Shown: positions 32,632 to 39,430, counted from the stretch's first letter. The stretch is 64,000 nt of DNA from a virus (IMGVR_UViG_3300028800_000060:111699-175698); one strand, 5' to 3'. The notes: a model not told the origin generated them from the sequence alone. Numbers and translations are program-made.

Positions 32632-32790
32632 ATGAATACCGATAAATGCGCGAAGGAATCCGGAGGATGTGGGAAACCGGTAGAGAAATGTAAATGTTGG
32701 TCAACATTACATCATCCGTGGGACTGTGGATGCCATCGGTGTTTATCCGCGGCGCAACGGTGGCAAACGCCCAAAAAGAGGAATAAATGA
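32632..32790 (+). CDS. Cysteine-rich zinc-binding-type protein
   Basis: This 52-residue protein is preceded by TTGAGGAA. It has seven cysteines (CGKP, CKCW, CGCHRC) and a His pair (LHHPWDCGCHRC), enough for one or two zinc sites. Its TGA overlaps the next ATG by four bases. Possibly a small nucleic-acid or protein adaptor. Confidence 0.55.
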   Translation: MNTDKCAKESGGCGKPVEKCKCWSTLHHPWDCGCHRCLSAAQRWQTPKKRNK

Positions 32791-33080
32791 CCGCGCGTGA
32801 AATGCAGGGGGCTATCGGACAACAGGTTTATCTTCGCGATGGAGATGGATGTTGTTCCTTATTGTTCCTATGCACGGTCGTAGATGTAAAAACCGGTTGG
32901 GGGAAGCCAAGGTTTCTCGTAACACCCGTATCTGGTAAAGGAGAAAGATGGGTTGAATTTTCGAGTATTGAACCCGTCAAATCGGAGATTTCATATCAAT
33001 CAAATGCGGAAGTAACCGTAAATAAAACAACGGCCCGATTGACACCGAGCGTCACTTGTGTTAGTATTAAAAAGTTATGA
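32787..33080 (+). CDS. Small hypothetical protein
   Basis: This 97-residue beta-rich protein overlaps the previous gene by four bases. The first 60 residues (QQVYLRDGDGCCSLLFLCTVVDVKTGWG) look like an SH3-like barrel. The promoter and the first codon of the next gene lie inside its end. Confidence 0.55.
   Translation: MTAREMQGAIGQQVYLRDGDGCCSLLFLCTVVDVKTGWGKPRFLVTPVSGKGERWVEFSSIEPVKSEISYQSNAEVTVNKTTARLTPSVTCVSIKKL
33039..33067 (+). promoter_or_regulatory. Sigma70-like promoter, near-leaderless spacing
   Basis: TTGACA (33039-33044), 17 bases, TAGTAT (33062-33067), 9 bases, ATG 33077. Confidence 0.65.
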
Positions 33081-33367
33081 GACTGAAAGACGAGAAATCT
33101 TCCGCCGTGATCGCCGCATATACGGTGGGAACACCCATCCAAAAGATCTACGCCAACCATCGTGTAGGACACGAGGAGATGTACAAGATGTTGCGCAAGA
33201 GAAGTATTCCTCTCCGTGAACTGCACAAAGGTGCTTGTGCGGCGCGCCAGTCAAATAAGATGTCTTGCCGGATTCTTTATTTGCCTGTGGGAGATCCATC
33301 TCCACAGGGAATTATCGATGGAATGACCAAACTGGGTTCCGTAGTAGAATACCGAGTCAGGAACTAG
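33077..33367 (+). CDS. Helix-turn-helix-like protein
   Basis: This 96-residue protein has an N-terminal segment (SAVIAAYTVGTPIQKIYANH followed by RVGHEEMYKML) with the spacing of a resolvase-type helix-turn-helix: first helix, turn at TPI, recognition helix around HEEMYKMLRKR. It is basic in this half. It may be a transcription regulator of this phage. The C-terminal half is unassigned. Confidence 0.55.
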   Translation: MRLKDEKSSAVIAAYTVGTPIQKIYANHRVGHEEMYKMLRKRSIPLRELHKGACAARQSNKMSCRILYLPVGDPSPQGIIDGMTKLGSVVEYRVRN

Positions 33368-33369
33368 CC

Positions 33370-33519
33370 ATGAAACTAACACGGCAACAGATTGATTTAT
33401 TTGTCGAAGAATTGCGACGGACTGCCTCCTCTTGGGAACGGTACGGTAATACGGATAACACCGATCGTGATATCCGGGAAGATTTACAAGTAATTGCCCG
33501 AAACTGTAACGCGTCTTAA
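33370..33519 (+). CDS. Small helical hypothetical protein
   Basis: This 49-residue protein starts at ATG 33370 immediately after the previous gene, with AGGAA upstream. It is charged and helical (RQQIDLFVEELRRTASSWE). Frames reading further upstream are shadows of the gene before it. Confidence 0.5.
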   Translation: MKLTRQQIDLFVEELRRTASSWERYGNTDNTDRDIREDLQVIARNCNAS

Positions 33520-33531
33520 AAGGAAAAGAAA

Positions 33532-33876
33532 ATGACCTGCCAATATCGATATTACGGACCTGGTCAAGGTCCGTCCGAGAATTCGCGCACATGTGGCATG
33601 CCTTGTGGAGAAAAGTATTGTTCGGCGCATGCACACACCTACCATTCATCCGCGGCACAGGCTCGTCAGGAGTTTTACGTGCATCCGACGTGTGCAGGCC
33701 TGGAAGCTCTCGACGACAAGGACGTATTCGATGAGTTGGTGCTGGCCAATACCTACCCTCAAGACTGCCCGGACTGCGGCACTCCGATGGTGTGCGTAGC
33801 AGTGGGGTCGTCTACTACGACCTGGGAGTGCCAGCAATGTCACCCCGGGTTTACGGAAGCAAGTTTGACAATGTAA
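33532..33876 (+). CDS. Zinc-ribbon hypothetical protein
   Basis: This 114-residue protein has AAAAGGAAAAG before its ATG. The N-terminal part has CGMPCGEKYCSAHAHTYH, a possible zinc site. The C-terminal part has CPDCGTP...CQQCHPG, a standard zinc ribbon. The latter type often joins proteins to nucleic acids. No family name is certain. Confidence 0.6.
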   Translation: MTCQYRYYGPGQGPSENSRTCGMPCGEKYCSAHAHTYHSSAAQARQEFYVHPTCAGLEALDDKDVFDELVLANTYPQDCPDCGTPMVCVAVGSSTTTWECQQCHPGFTEASLTM

Positions 33877-33897
33877 CGCAAATTAAAGGAAAAGAAA

Positions 33898-34137
33898 ATG
33901 ACACAAAATACTCCTGCAAAGGAACTAAAGACGCCGGCGGCCCATATCCCCGGGAAGGCCGATTACCGAATCGATCAAATCCGCCGGTATATGCGGCGGC
34001 ATGCCGGCTTCGCGGTTTTCATCAATGAAACCGTTGAAGTTAAAATGTTGCTAGCTGATGTTTTCGCCGGGGGATTGACCCGGGCGGAAATCAAGCAGTT
34101 TTTCAACAATGCCAGAAAGGTAGGAATGAACCAGTGA
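33898..34137 (+). CDS. Small basic hypothetical protein
   Basis: This 79-residue protein has an AAAGGAAAAG site like its neighbour. A lysine- and proline-rich start is followed by RIDQIRRYMRRHAGF and a helical end. Its stop overlaps the GTG of the hexapeptide gene (AGTGA), so the two are coupled. Confidence 0.55.
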   Translation: MTQNTPAKELKTPAAHIPGKADYRIDQIRRYMRRHAGFAVFINETVEVKMLLADVFAGGLTRAEIKQFFNNARKVGMNQ

Positions 34138-34742
34138 CATTAGAACAATTGCAACAAAGATTCCCTGATGCCACTGAGGACACATGGTATCAGCACTCCA
34201 ATGGGGGTGGATGGATCCAGAATACGGCACGCGTGGAAACATCGGTGTATGTGGGTCCGGATGCTACGGTATCCGGAAATGCCCGGGTATCCGGAAATAC
34301 CTGGGTATCCGGAAACGCCCAGGTATTCGGAAATGCCTTTGTATCCGGAAACGCCCAGGTAACCGGAGATGCCCAGGTGTTTGGAAATGCCCGGGTATCC
34401 GGAGATGCCTGGGTATCCGGAAACGCCCAGGTAACCGGAGATGCCCTGGTATCCGGAAACGCCCAGGTATCCAGAAATGCCCGGGTGTTTGGAAATGCCC
34501 AGGTATCCGGAAATACCTGGGTATCCGGAGATTCATGGGAAACTTCACCCCTTCAGATCCAAGGCACTCGACATTTCCTCAATATGACAACCAAGTCTCT
34601 ATTGAAAATTGGATGCCATTCACATACCATCCAATGGTGGTTGAATAATTATAGGATCATTGGACAAAAAGAAGGATATACTCCGGATCAAATAAAGGAG
34701 TACAAAAAGTATATTGATCTCTTTAAATCATTGTATATTTGA
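34134..34742 (+). CDS. Hexapeptide-repeat protein with C-terminal domain, copy 4
   Basis: This 202-residue protein starts with GTG overlapping the previous stop. It has the family cap (QQRFPDAT, WYQHSNGGGW), about 16 very regular units and a C-terminal domain of about 65 residues (WETSPLQIQGTRHFL, IGCHSHTIQWW, YTPDQIKEY). The same domain ends copy 7 at 44580. The domain resembles the tail found on hexapeptide proteins of other phages and bacteria and contains Cys-His-x-His, perhaps a metal or catalytic site. This pair shows the likely full-length form; other copies have lost it. Confidence 0.8.
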   Translation: MTLEQLQQRFPDATEDTWYQHSNGGGWIQNTARVETSVYVGPDATVSGNARVSGNTWVSGNAQVFGNAFVSGNAQVTGDAQVFGNARVSGDAWVSGNAQVTGDALVSGNAQVSRNARVFGNAQVSGNTWVSGDSWETSPLQIQGTRHFLNMTTKSLLKIGCHSHTIQWWLNNYRIIGQKEGYTPDQIKEYKKYIDLFKSLYI

Positions 34743-34756
34743 TCCGCATTTTGTTG

Positions 34757-34785
34757 TTGCGGCTAGTTTTATACTCTGCTATCAT
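34757..34785 (+). promoter_or_regulatory. Sigma70-like promoter, leaderless spacing
   Basis: TTGCGG (34757-34762), 17 bases, TATCAT (34780-34785), 6 bases, ATG 34792. Confidence 0.6.
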
Positions 34786-34791
34786 CAAAAT

Positions 34792-34947
34792 ATGAAAAAG
34801 CAGACTGTTCGAAACGACTTTGCCGTGAAGCACGCCGCTTGCTTTACTACATTTTCCACGTCGCGCGCCGCGTTCGACTACAACAAAGCGATGTTAGGAT
34901 CGGTGTTTATGGTCCGCACCCAGAACGGTTGGAAGAACTTTTTCTAG
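34792..34947 (+). CDS. Small basic hypothetical protein
   Basis: This 51-residue protein starts where the promoter at 34757 predicts the transcript start. It is basic and rich in aromatic residues (TFSTSRAAFDYNKAM). Not recognised. Confidence 0.5.
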   Translation: MKKQTVRNDFAVKHAACFTTFSTSRAAFDYNKAMLGSVFMVRTQNGWKNFF

Positions 34948-34955
34948 GATCCGAG

Positions 34956-35027
34956 TTCGGGGAGGCTGCCGCGCAAGGTGTTGCCGTTGCTATGACGCCA
35001 ACCGAGGTCCCGACAGCCTCCTCCGAA
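34956..35027 (+). promoter_or_regulatory. Long hairpin upstream of a small gene
   Basis: TTCGGGGAGGCTG (34956-34968) pairs with CAGCCTCCTCCGAA (35014-35027) with one bulge. The 45-base interior is not clearly coding. No T-run follows, and the next ATG is 12 bases away, so it may act as a leader structure. Confidence 0.4.
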
Positions 35028-35038
35028 GGTAACCCAAA

Positions 35039-35329
35039 ATGCAAACTGAATACGATTTGACGGCAGTAGCTTCTCAATGTAAAATCAAAGGCATTCCGCG
35101 GGCAATTGCACAGTATTCGCATCCCGGAGATGCTTTCCTTTTTCTGGTCCTTATCGAACAGGACCACAACTTCGTTATATGGACATATAATGCTCAGGTT
35201 ACTGGTTTTTCCGATGGGCATTATTTTCATTTCTACCCCGACATTTTCTTTGGCAGGCCGGATCGTCGGCATGCATTCTCGGAAGCACTGGCGTGCTACA
35301 AATATCGACTCGGGCTTTATTGCCACTAA
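35039..35329 (+). CDS. Small hypothetical protein
   Basis: This 96-residue protein is rich in His, Phe and Tyr (GHYFHFYPDIFFGRPDRRH). It may bind metal, but the His residues do not form a known motif. The ribosome site is weak and lies after the hairpin at 34956-35027, which could control it. Confidence 0.55.
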   Translation: MQTEYDLTAVASQCKIKGIPRAIAQYSHPGDAFLFLVLIEQDHNFVIWTYNAQVTGFSDGHYFHFYPDIFFGRPDRRHAFSEALACYKYRLGLYCH

Positions 35330-35338
35330 AGGAGTAAA

Positions 35339-35635
35339 ATGACAGCACAACAATCCAGGAAGCTCACACTCGGGACCGTCGTGTCACTGACGAGTACTTT
35401 CGAACTGAAGAAACCACAACGCCATAGTGCAATGGTGGTTGCATTGAATGAGCGGGAACATTGGGACCCGTTGGTGACTGTCCGTGTCCGGGATGGACGT
35501 ATTTTGGACTTCGACGCTCACTGGGTCCACACGGACGAGACAATCAAGGACCTCCTTCTTCGAGGATGGCGCAAACAAATTACATCAATGGAAGAGGATC
35601 AAATCCGTTTCATTCTCCGAGAGGAGGATATGTAA
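35339..35635 (+). CDS. Small hypothetical protein
   Basis: This 98-residue protein has an ideal AAAGGAG site. It has a beta-barrel-like first part (KLTLGTVVSLTSTFE, VTVRVRDGRILDF) and a charged helical end. The next ATG follows its stop by one base. Confidence 0.6.
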   Translation: MTAQQSRKLTLGTVVSLTSTFELKKPQRHSAMVVALNEREHWDPLVTVRVRDGRILDFDAHWVHTDETIKDLLLRGWRKQITSMEEDQIRFILREEDM

Positions 35636-35636
35636 A

Positions 35637-35786
35637 ATGGAAAACTACAACATTTTGGATTACTACGAGTCTGATTACGATGGTTGGGATGAAGAAGACG
35701 AGTTTGATATCTTCGAGGACTCCTACGGAGGTTACTCCGGTCTCCCAATCATCGATGACGATGACGATGACGATGAGTGGTTCTAA
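35637..35786 (+). CDS. Very acidic small protein with aromatic acidic tail
   Basis: This 49-residue protein is about 40 percent Asp plus Glu with many Tyr and no Lys or Arg. It ends in seven Asp, Glu, Trp, Phe. The layout resembles DNA-mimic proteins of phages, and the acidic tip ending in aromatic residues resembles the C-terminal tails of single-stranded DNA-binding proteins that recruit partners. Either role would suit an early phage gene; neither is proven. A GAGGAGG site precedes the ATG. Confidence 0.6.
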   Translation: MENYNILDYYESDYDGWDEEDEFDIFEDSYGGYSGLPIIDDDDDDDEWF

Positions 35787-35814
35787 CAATTTCCTTCTAG
35801 GAAGGTGAATCCAA

Positions 35815-36024
35815 ATGGATAATCAAGTTACCACTCTATACCTGAATCAGCACGATAACCAATACTACCTCTCCACGAAAGATTCTTATGGACCCACTTA
35901 TTTTCGTGAGGGATCAAAAGTATTGTGGACCGGTGGTCCCACATGGTTTAAATCGGAGGCAGAGGCCCTTCGGGCAGTTTACAATAGTCCCGGTACTTTC
36001 ATCGTGAAGCCGGGACGCCTCTAG
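35815..36024 (+). CDS. Small hypothetical protein, paralogue of 37904
   Basis: This 69-residue protein has a GGAAGGTGA site. Its core (YYLSTKDSYGPTYFREGS, PTWFKSEAEA) matches the protein at 37904 (YYLS, PSYFRAGQG, PTYFLTKEEA). Both look like a small strand-helix domain. The family is not recognised. Confidence 0.6.
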   Translation: MDNQVTTLYLNQHDNQYYLSTKDSYGPTYFREGSKVLWTGGPTWFKSEAEALRAVYNSPGTFIVKPGRL

Positions 36025-36082
36025 GCGCGCATAAAACCAAAATAATCCAAAATACCGATTCATACCATTCAAAATAAAGGCA

Positions 36083-36143
36083 TAGGAAGGGAAAGATTCC
36101 ATATAAAGGAACCTTTCCTATTCCATGGACTCGTTATTATAAG
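36083..36143 (+). terminator. Hairpin and GTTATTATAAG element
   Basis: TAGGAAGGG... and ...CCTTTCCTA (36083-36120) form an imperfect stem with an ATATAAA centre. GTTATTATAAG follows at 36133-36143. No promoter lies at the usual 10-base distance. Confidence 0.45.
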
Positions 36144-36214
36144 TGGCCCATGAGTCTCACCATTCAATCGATTCCTTAAGTGATATCGTAGTATCATTTT
36201 CTTTTGGCAACGAG

Positions 36215-36232
36215 CTTGGATCGTCTGGGAAT
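36215..36232 (+). promoter_or_regulatory. 18-base shared element
   Basis: CTTGGATCGTCTGGGAAT, identical to 24945-24962 and, inverted, to 20979-20996. It ends 4 bases before the TTGACA at 36237. Confidence 0.6.
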
Positions 36233-36236
36233 GCTC

Positions 36237-36265
36237 TTGACATTCATAGTATGATTTGATATCAT
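36237..36265 (+). promoter_or_regulatory. Sigma70-like promoter
   Basis: TTGACA (36237-36242), 17 bases, TATCAT (36260-36265), 10 bases, ATG 36276. Confidence 0.75.
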
Positions 36266-36275
36266 TGATAATGAT

Positions 36276-36635
36276 ATGACACTAGAACAATTGCAACAAA
36301 AATTCCCTCATGCCACTGAGGACACATGGCATCAACACACCAACGGATCCGGTTGGATCCAGAATACAGCACAGGTGGCATCATCGGTGTACGTGGGTGA
36401 GGATGCTCTGGTATACGAGAATGCCTCAGTATCTGGATTTGCCACGGTGACCGGAAACGCCCGGATATATGGAAACGCCGGCATCTCTGGAAACGCCCTT
36501 GTATACGGAAATGCCCGCGTTTTTGGTCATGCTCGGGTATCCGAAGATACTTGGATGGCCGGAGATGTCGAGGTATCTGGAACTGCCACAGTATCCGGAA
36601 ATTCTCAGGTATTTGGAAATGTTCGTTTGTGTTAA
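36276..36635 (+). CDS. Hexapeptide-repeat protein, copy 5 (short)
   Basis: This 119-residue protein has the cap with FPHAT and QVASSVYVGEDA (the same variant cap as copy 7) and about 11 units. It ends abruptly after NVRLC without the C-terminal domain. It is the first of two adjacent copies (the next starts at 36650) and has the cleanest promoter of the family. Confidence 0.8.
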   Translation: MTLEQLQQKFPHATEDTWHQHTNGSGWIQNTAQVASSVYVGEDALVYENASVSGFATVTGNARIYGNAGISGNALVYGNARVFGHARVSEDTWMAGDVEVSGTATVSGNSQVFGNVRLC

Positions 36636-36649
36636 TAGGGATATAGTAT

Positions 36650-37141
36650 ATGACACTACAACAATTGCAACAAAAATTCCCTGATGCCACTGAGGACACA
36701 TGGCATCAGCACACCAACGGATCCGGTTGGATCAAGAATACGGCATATGTGGAACCATCGGTGTATGTGGGTCCGGAGGCTACGGTATCCGGAGATGCCT
36801 GGGTATCCGGAAAGGCGCGCATCTATGGTAATGCCCAAATATTTGGTAATGCCTGGATATGCGGAAATGTTTGGGTATACGACGTTGCCTGGGTATACGA
36901 AGATGCCTTTTTGTGCGGAGATGCCCAGGTGTCCGGAACTGCCTCGGTATTTGGCTATGCCTGGATCTATGATAATGCCTGGGTATCCGAAAATGCCCAA
37001 ATATTCGGAAAAGCTCAGATATACCAGAATGCCGGCGTGTCCGGACACGCATGCGTTTGTGATAACGCTCAGGTATTCGGAAATGCATTCGTATCCGGAT
37101 ACGCCCATATGTGCGGAGATGCCTTTGTGTGTGGAATATAA
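36650..37141 (+). CDS. Hexapeptide-repeat protein, copy 6
   Basis: This 163-residue protein follows copy 5 by 14 bases and shares with copy 7 the upstream string GGATATAGTAT before the ATG. After the cap there are about 18 units, several with Ile or Cys at the variable position (AWICGNVW, AHMCGDAFVC). No C-terminal domain. It probably shares the copy 5 transcript. Confidence 0.8.
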   Translation: MTLQQLQQKFPDATEDTWHQHTNGSGWIKNTAYVEPSVYVGPEATVSGDAWVSGKARIYGNAQIFGNAWICGNVWVYDVAWVYEDAFLCGDAQVSGTASVFGYAWIYDNAWVSENAQIFGKAQIYQNAGVSGHACVCDNAQVFGNAFVSGYAHMCGDAFVCGI

Positions 37142-37151
37142 TAATGCGTTC

Positions 37152-37180
37152 TTGACATCCTTATTCTGATTTATTATCAT
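37152..37180 (+). promoter_or_regulatory. Sigma70-like promoter
   Basis: TTGACA (37152-37157), 17 bases, TATCAT (37175-37180), 11 bases, ATG 37192. Confidence 0.75.
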
Positions 37181-37191
37181 TGTTGACATAT

Positions 37192-37608
37192 ATGACACTT
37201 GATATTGATGTTAAGAAGTACAAGGATGAAATCACGGTCAACGACCTAGTGATCCGGCTCTCCAATATACCCGAAGATCATCCGGAGGATATGCAATATC
37301 TCCGTGATGAGAACAGCCGTGCCTGGGAAACGGTCGAACGCCATGACCAGTCAAACCGCAAAAAGGACCTCGTCATTCGTGAAATGCAGAACGAACTTGA
37401 TCAACTCCGGCTCGCTCAGTCCGTCCCGGGTCCGACCGGTCCGACCGTGATCGAATGGCTCAAGAATGTCCAGAACGGTGAGGAGTACAAGAAGTCCGAC
37501 AAGATTAACCTCATCAAGGCCGTCCGACTTCTCACCTCGATGAGTTTGAAAGATTCGAAGGACCTGGTCGACACCTATGTTCCGAGTGCCACGCTCAAGC
37601 TTCTTTAA
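37192..37608 (+). CDS. Protein with ribosomal L7/L12 C-terminal-like segment
   Basis: This 138-residue protein has an acidic and coiled-coil N-terminal part, a proline-rich linker (SVPGPTGPT) and a C-terminal segment at 104-131 (KINLIKAVRLLTSMSLKDSK, then DLVD). This matches the conserved KxxVIKxVRxxTGLGLKEAKDLV helices of ribosomal protein L7/L12. The last helix and strand of that domain are missing. In L7/L12 this surface binds translation factors. The phage protein could bind the same factors; this is inference. The start is ATG 37192; an in-frame TTG overlaps the -10 box. Confidence 0.6.
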   Translation: MTLDIDVKKYKDEITVNDLVIRLSNIPEDHPEDMQYLRDENSRAWETVERHDQSNRKKDLVIREMQNELDQLRLAQSVPGPTGPTVIEWLKNVQNGEEYKKSDKINLIKAVRLLTSMSLKDSKDLVDTYVPSATLKLL

Positions 37609-37620
37609 TATCCAACCAAT

Positions 37621-37654
37621 CCGGCACCGGAGAGTTGTGGCTCTCCGGTGCCGG
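37621..37654 (+). terminator. Strong hairpin terminator
   Basis: A perfect 14-base stem, CCGGCACCGGAGAG / CTCTCCGGTGCCGG, with a TTGTGG loop. It closes the L7/L12-like gene and is followed by the palindrome at 37669. Confidence 0.8.
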
Positions 37655-37668
37655 GTACCATATACACT

Positions 37669-37718
37669 GTTATGATAACAATCTCCTCTTGACTAACCGG
37701 CCATGGATATGTTATCAT
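37669..37718 (+). promoter_or_regulatory. GTTATGATAAC palindrome and leaderless promoter
   Basis: Palindrome 37669-37679, 9 bases, TTGACT (37689-37694), 18 bases, TATCAT (37713-37718), 5 bases, ATG 37724. With the hairpin at 37621 this is the clearest example of the boundary layout. Confidence 0.75.
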
Positions 37719-37723
37719 GTATT

Positions 37724-37897
37724 ATGATCGTTAAGATGCGGCTCCATATGAAGCACGAAAAGAAACGAATATCCGAAGCCGAAAGATTGGAACAACTTCT
37801 CAAAAAGGCTTCCAAAGATGCTGCCGAGATCCTCGCTTCCGTGGATCCCAAAGCTGCATTCAACCGAAAACTGATGAATATCCTGAAGGGACGGTAA
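37724..37897 (+). CDS. Small basic helical protein
   Basis: This 57-residue protein starts at ATG 37724; an in-frame ATG at 37703 precedes the -10 box. It is basic and helical throughout (KHEKKRISEAERLEQLLKKA), probably a coiled coil that may bind nucleic acid. Confidence 0.55.
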   Translation: MIVKMRLHMKHEKKRISEAERLEQLLKKASKDAAEILASVDPKAAFNRKLMNILKGR

Positions 37898-37903
37898 TTC
37901 ATT

Positions 37904-38128
37904 TTGATACACATTTTATTTTGTTCTCCGTTGAATCACAAACACGACACGGATACCCTACACGTCCGATACTATCTGTCCATAGGATATCATTCGTATT
38001 ACGAGCCGAGTTATTTCCGTGCCGGACAAGGACTGTATATGTCTGCGCCGACATATTTCCTTACTAAAGAGGAAGCCCATTCAGCCGGCGCGGCAATGGA
38101 TTATGATGTCATTGACCGTGACTGCTAG
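37904..38128 (+). CDS. Small hypothetical protein, paralogue of 35815
   Basis: This protein has up to 74 residues if it starts at TTG 37904; TTG 37931 is an alternative, and no ATG lies in the first part. The core (YYLS, PSYFRAGQG, PTYFLTKEEA) matches the protein at 35815. The weak start may mean low expression or a decaying duplicate. Confidence 0.45.
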   Translation: MIHILFCSPLNHKHDTDTLHVRYYLSIGYHSYYEPSYFRAGQGLYMSAPTYFLTKEEAHSAGAAMDYDVIDRDC

Positions 38129-38487
38129 ATAAACGCTTGTTCATCCATAATAGTTAACTATCCAGTTAAGTAATTATGGAGTTAAACCATATGGATATGG
38201 AATATTTCAACAATAAATGGTTTAAATTATATCGCCGTGCGTATGAGAGAGTCGGAAGGGGATGATGGAAGAAAATAGAGTGATATAGGGATGGCTAGCC
38301 TTGGATCCCGGTGTCTTATCATTAGGGCCTTTGGATCTCTATTAAGTCCTTTGGATCCCTATGCCGTTAACCCAACACTCCAACCCCTCCGGAACACCAA
38401 CGGCCCCAGTGTACCACAAAGGGATCTAATAGCACGGGATCTATTAGTACATCCACATTTACCTATATTCTTCCGTATTTTTTATGC
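38129..38487 (+). other. Gap without a clear gene
   Basis: This stretch has no supported gene. A 24-codon frame (38191-38265) has protein-like content (YFNNKWFKLYRRAY) but no promoter or ribosome site. TAGTTAACTATCCAGTTAAGTA near 38149 is partly self-complementary. Several GGATC(C/T) strings and GGGATCTATTAG-type words recur here and at 14030 and 29575. Remaining frames look random. Confidence 0.4.
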
Positions 38488-38493
38488 TACAAT
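38485..38493 (+). promoter_or_regulatory. Extended -10 promoter, leaderless spacing
   Basis: TGC-TACAAT (-10 at 38488-38493) is 6 bases before ATG 38500. No good -35 box is seen. Confidence 0.5.
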
Positions 38494-38499
38494 AGACTT

Positions 38500-38724
38500 A
38501 TGATTGACACAAAGACATTCATAGCCCGTCCTGATTCGTTTGATATCACGATCGGTGAGTGGATCGGCCTCTTTGGCGCATCCTATCGGGATAATATCCT
38601 GGATAAACCGGGAACTGAGGTTATTATGTCCCGTGCCAAGAAAACCGAGGATCCTGTTACCGCTCACAATACAGGAATCGATTGGAATTCCCTTCCGTCG
38701 GATGAAGCCGGAGCTACGGACTAA
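38500..38724 (+). CDS. Small hypothetical protein
   Basis: This 74-residue acidic protein starts six bases after an extended -10 box. Mixed content (FDITIGEWIGLFGASYRDNI). Not recognised. The next small gene follows after 11 bases. Confidence 0.5.
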   Translation: MIDTKTFIARPDSFDITIGEWIGLFGASYRDNILDKPGTEVIMSRAKKTEDPVTAHNTGIDWNSLPSDEAGATD

Positions 38725-38735
38725 AGGAGAACCAT

Positions 38736-38858
38736 ATGAAATCCCTAAGTTGGATGGTCCTAATTACCTGGATGGCTCCGTGTCCCATATTACAAACCGC
38801 GGTTATTATGGTTATCCTGTTCCGTATGTCCTTTTCCTTTGGAATGCGGAACTTCTAA
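38736..38858 (+). CDS. Small membrane protein
   Basis: This 40-residue frame has an ideal AAAGGAG site seven bases before its ATG. It is hydrophobic throughout (WMVLITWM, TAVIMVILFRMSFSF), consistent with one or two membrane segments. Larger frames overlapping it in other phases lack start signals. Confidence 0.45.
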   Translation: MKSLSWMVLITWMAPCPILQTAVIMVILFRMSFSFGMRNF

Positions 38859-38865
38859 GGATCCC

Positions 38866-38902
38866 GGAGCCCTGGAGGCTCCATGGAACACGTTATCATA
38901 AC
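38866..38902 (+). terminator. Hairpin and GTTATCATAAC
   Basis: GGAGCC (38866-38871), loop, GGCTCC (38877-38882), then GTTATCATAAC at 38892-38902. A second palindrome, GTTATAATAAC, lies at 38948-38958. No plus-strand promoter follows; the genes beyond are on the minus strand. Confidence 0.5.
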
Positions 38903-39039
38903 ACACGGAGCGGCATAACAGTCGGAATAGGGAATATCCATACTTTCGTTATAATAACGTGGCCATGGAAAACCCCACCGGATCCCGAAGGACCCGATGG
39001 GGATTCGTACAACCCGGGCATTTCCGGACACCCAGGGAT

Positions 39040-39204
39040 CTAATTGTCCCAGGGAGTGATGGACGTGATTCTATAGCTTCCCATCAAAGCCCGCAACTCC
39101 TTAGCCGCCAGCTTATTGATGGATTCCTCCAGAAAGCGGAATGCTTCCACGGAGATTTCACCGTCTAACATCATGATATCCAGTTTGATTTGAAAGTGGT
39201 TCAT
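39040..39204 (-). CDS. Small helical hypothetical protein
   Basis: This 54-residue minus-strand protein starts at 39204 with AGGAG seven bases upstream; frames reading further upstream lack a start site. It is helical (VEAFRFLEESINKLAAKELR). Last gene of a minus-strand run. Confidence 0.55.
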   Translation of the reverse strand: MNHFQIKLDIMMLDGEISVEAFRFLEESINKLAAKELRALMGSYRITSITPWDN

Positions 39205-39223
39205 CGTTTTTCTCCTGATTCTA

Positions 39224-39430
39224 TTAGAGCCCTCGGATCTCTTGATGGATCCGGGCTTCAGTGGCCACAAGACGGCGACGGCGAGCTTCAATGGCTGCCA
39301 GCCGGTCGCGGAGATCTCCTCGATACTCGGGCTTCAGACTGTCAAGGCAGTTATAGCCCATCGCCAGCGCCAGATTACAGTCCCGGACTGTATTGATTTC
39401 GTTGATTTCCGGATACGTTTTCATTTCCAT
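39224..39430 (-). CDS. Small basic helical protein
   Basis: This 68-residue minus-strand protein has GGAGGT about 12 bases before the first ATG. The C-terminal half is an arginine-rich helix (RLAAIEARRRRLVATEAR). Part of the run 39204-40553. Function unknown. Confidence 0.55.
   Translation of the reverse strand: MEMKTYPEINEINTVRDCNLALAMGYNCLDSLKPEYRGDLRDRLAAIEARRRRLVATEARIHQEIRGL

Noticed and set aside
38540-39043. 167-codon plus-strand frame
   Set aside because: It crosses a gene with better signals, a hairpin and two palindromes; its composition is not protein-like and it lacks a ribosome site.
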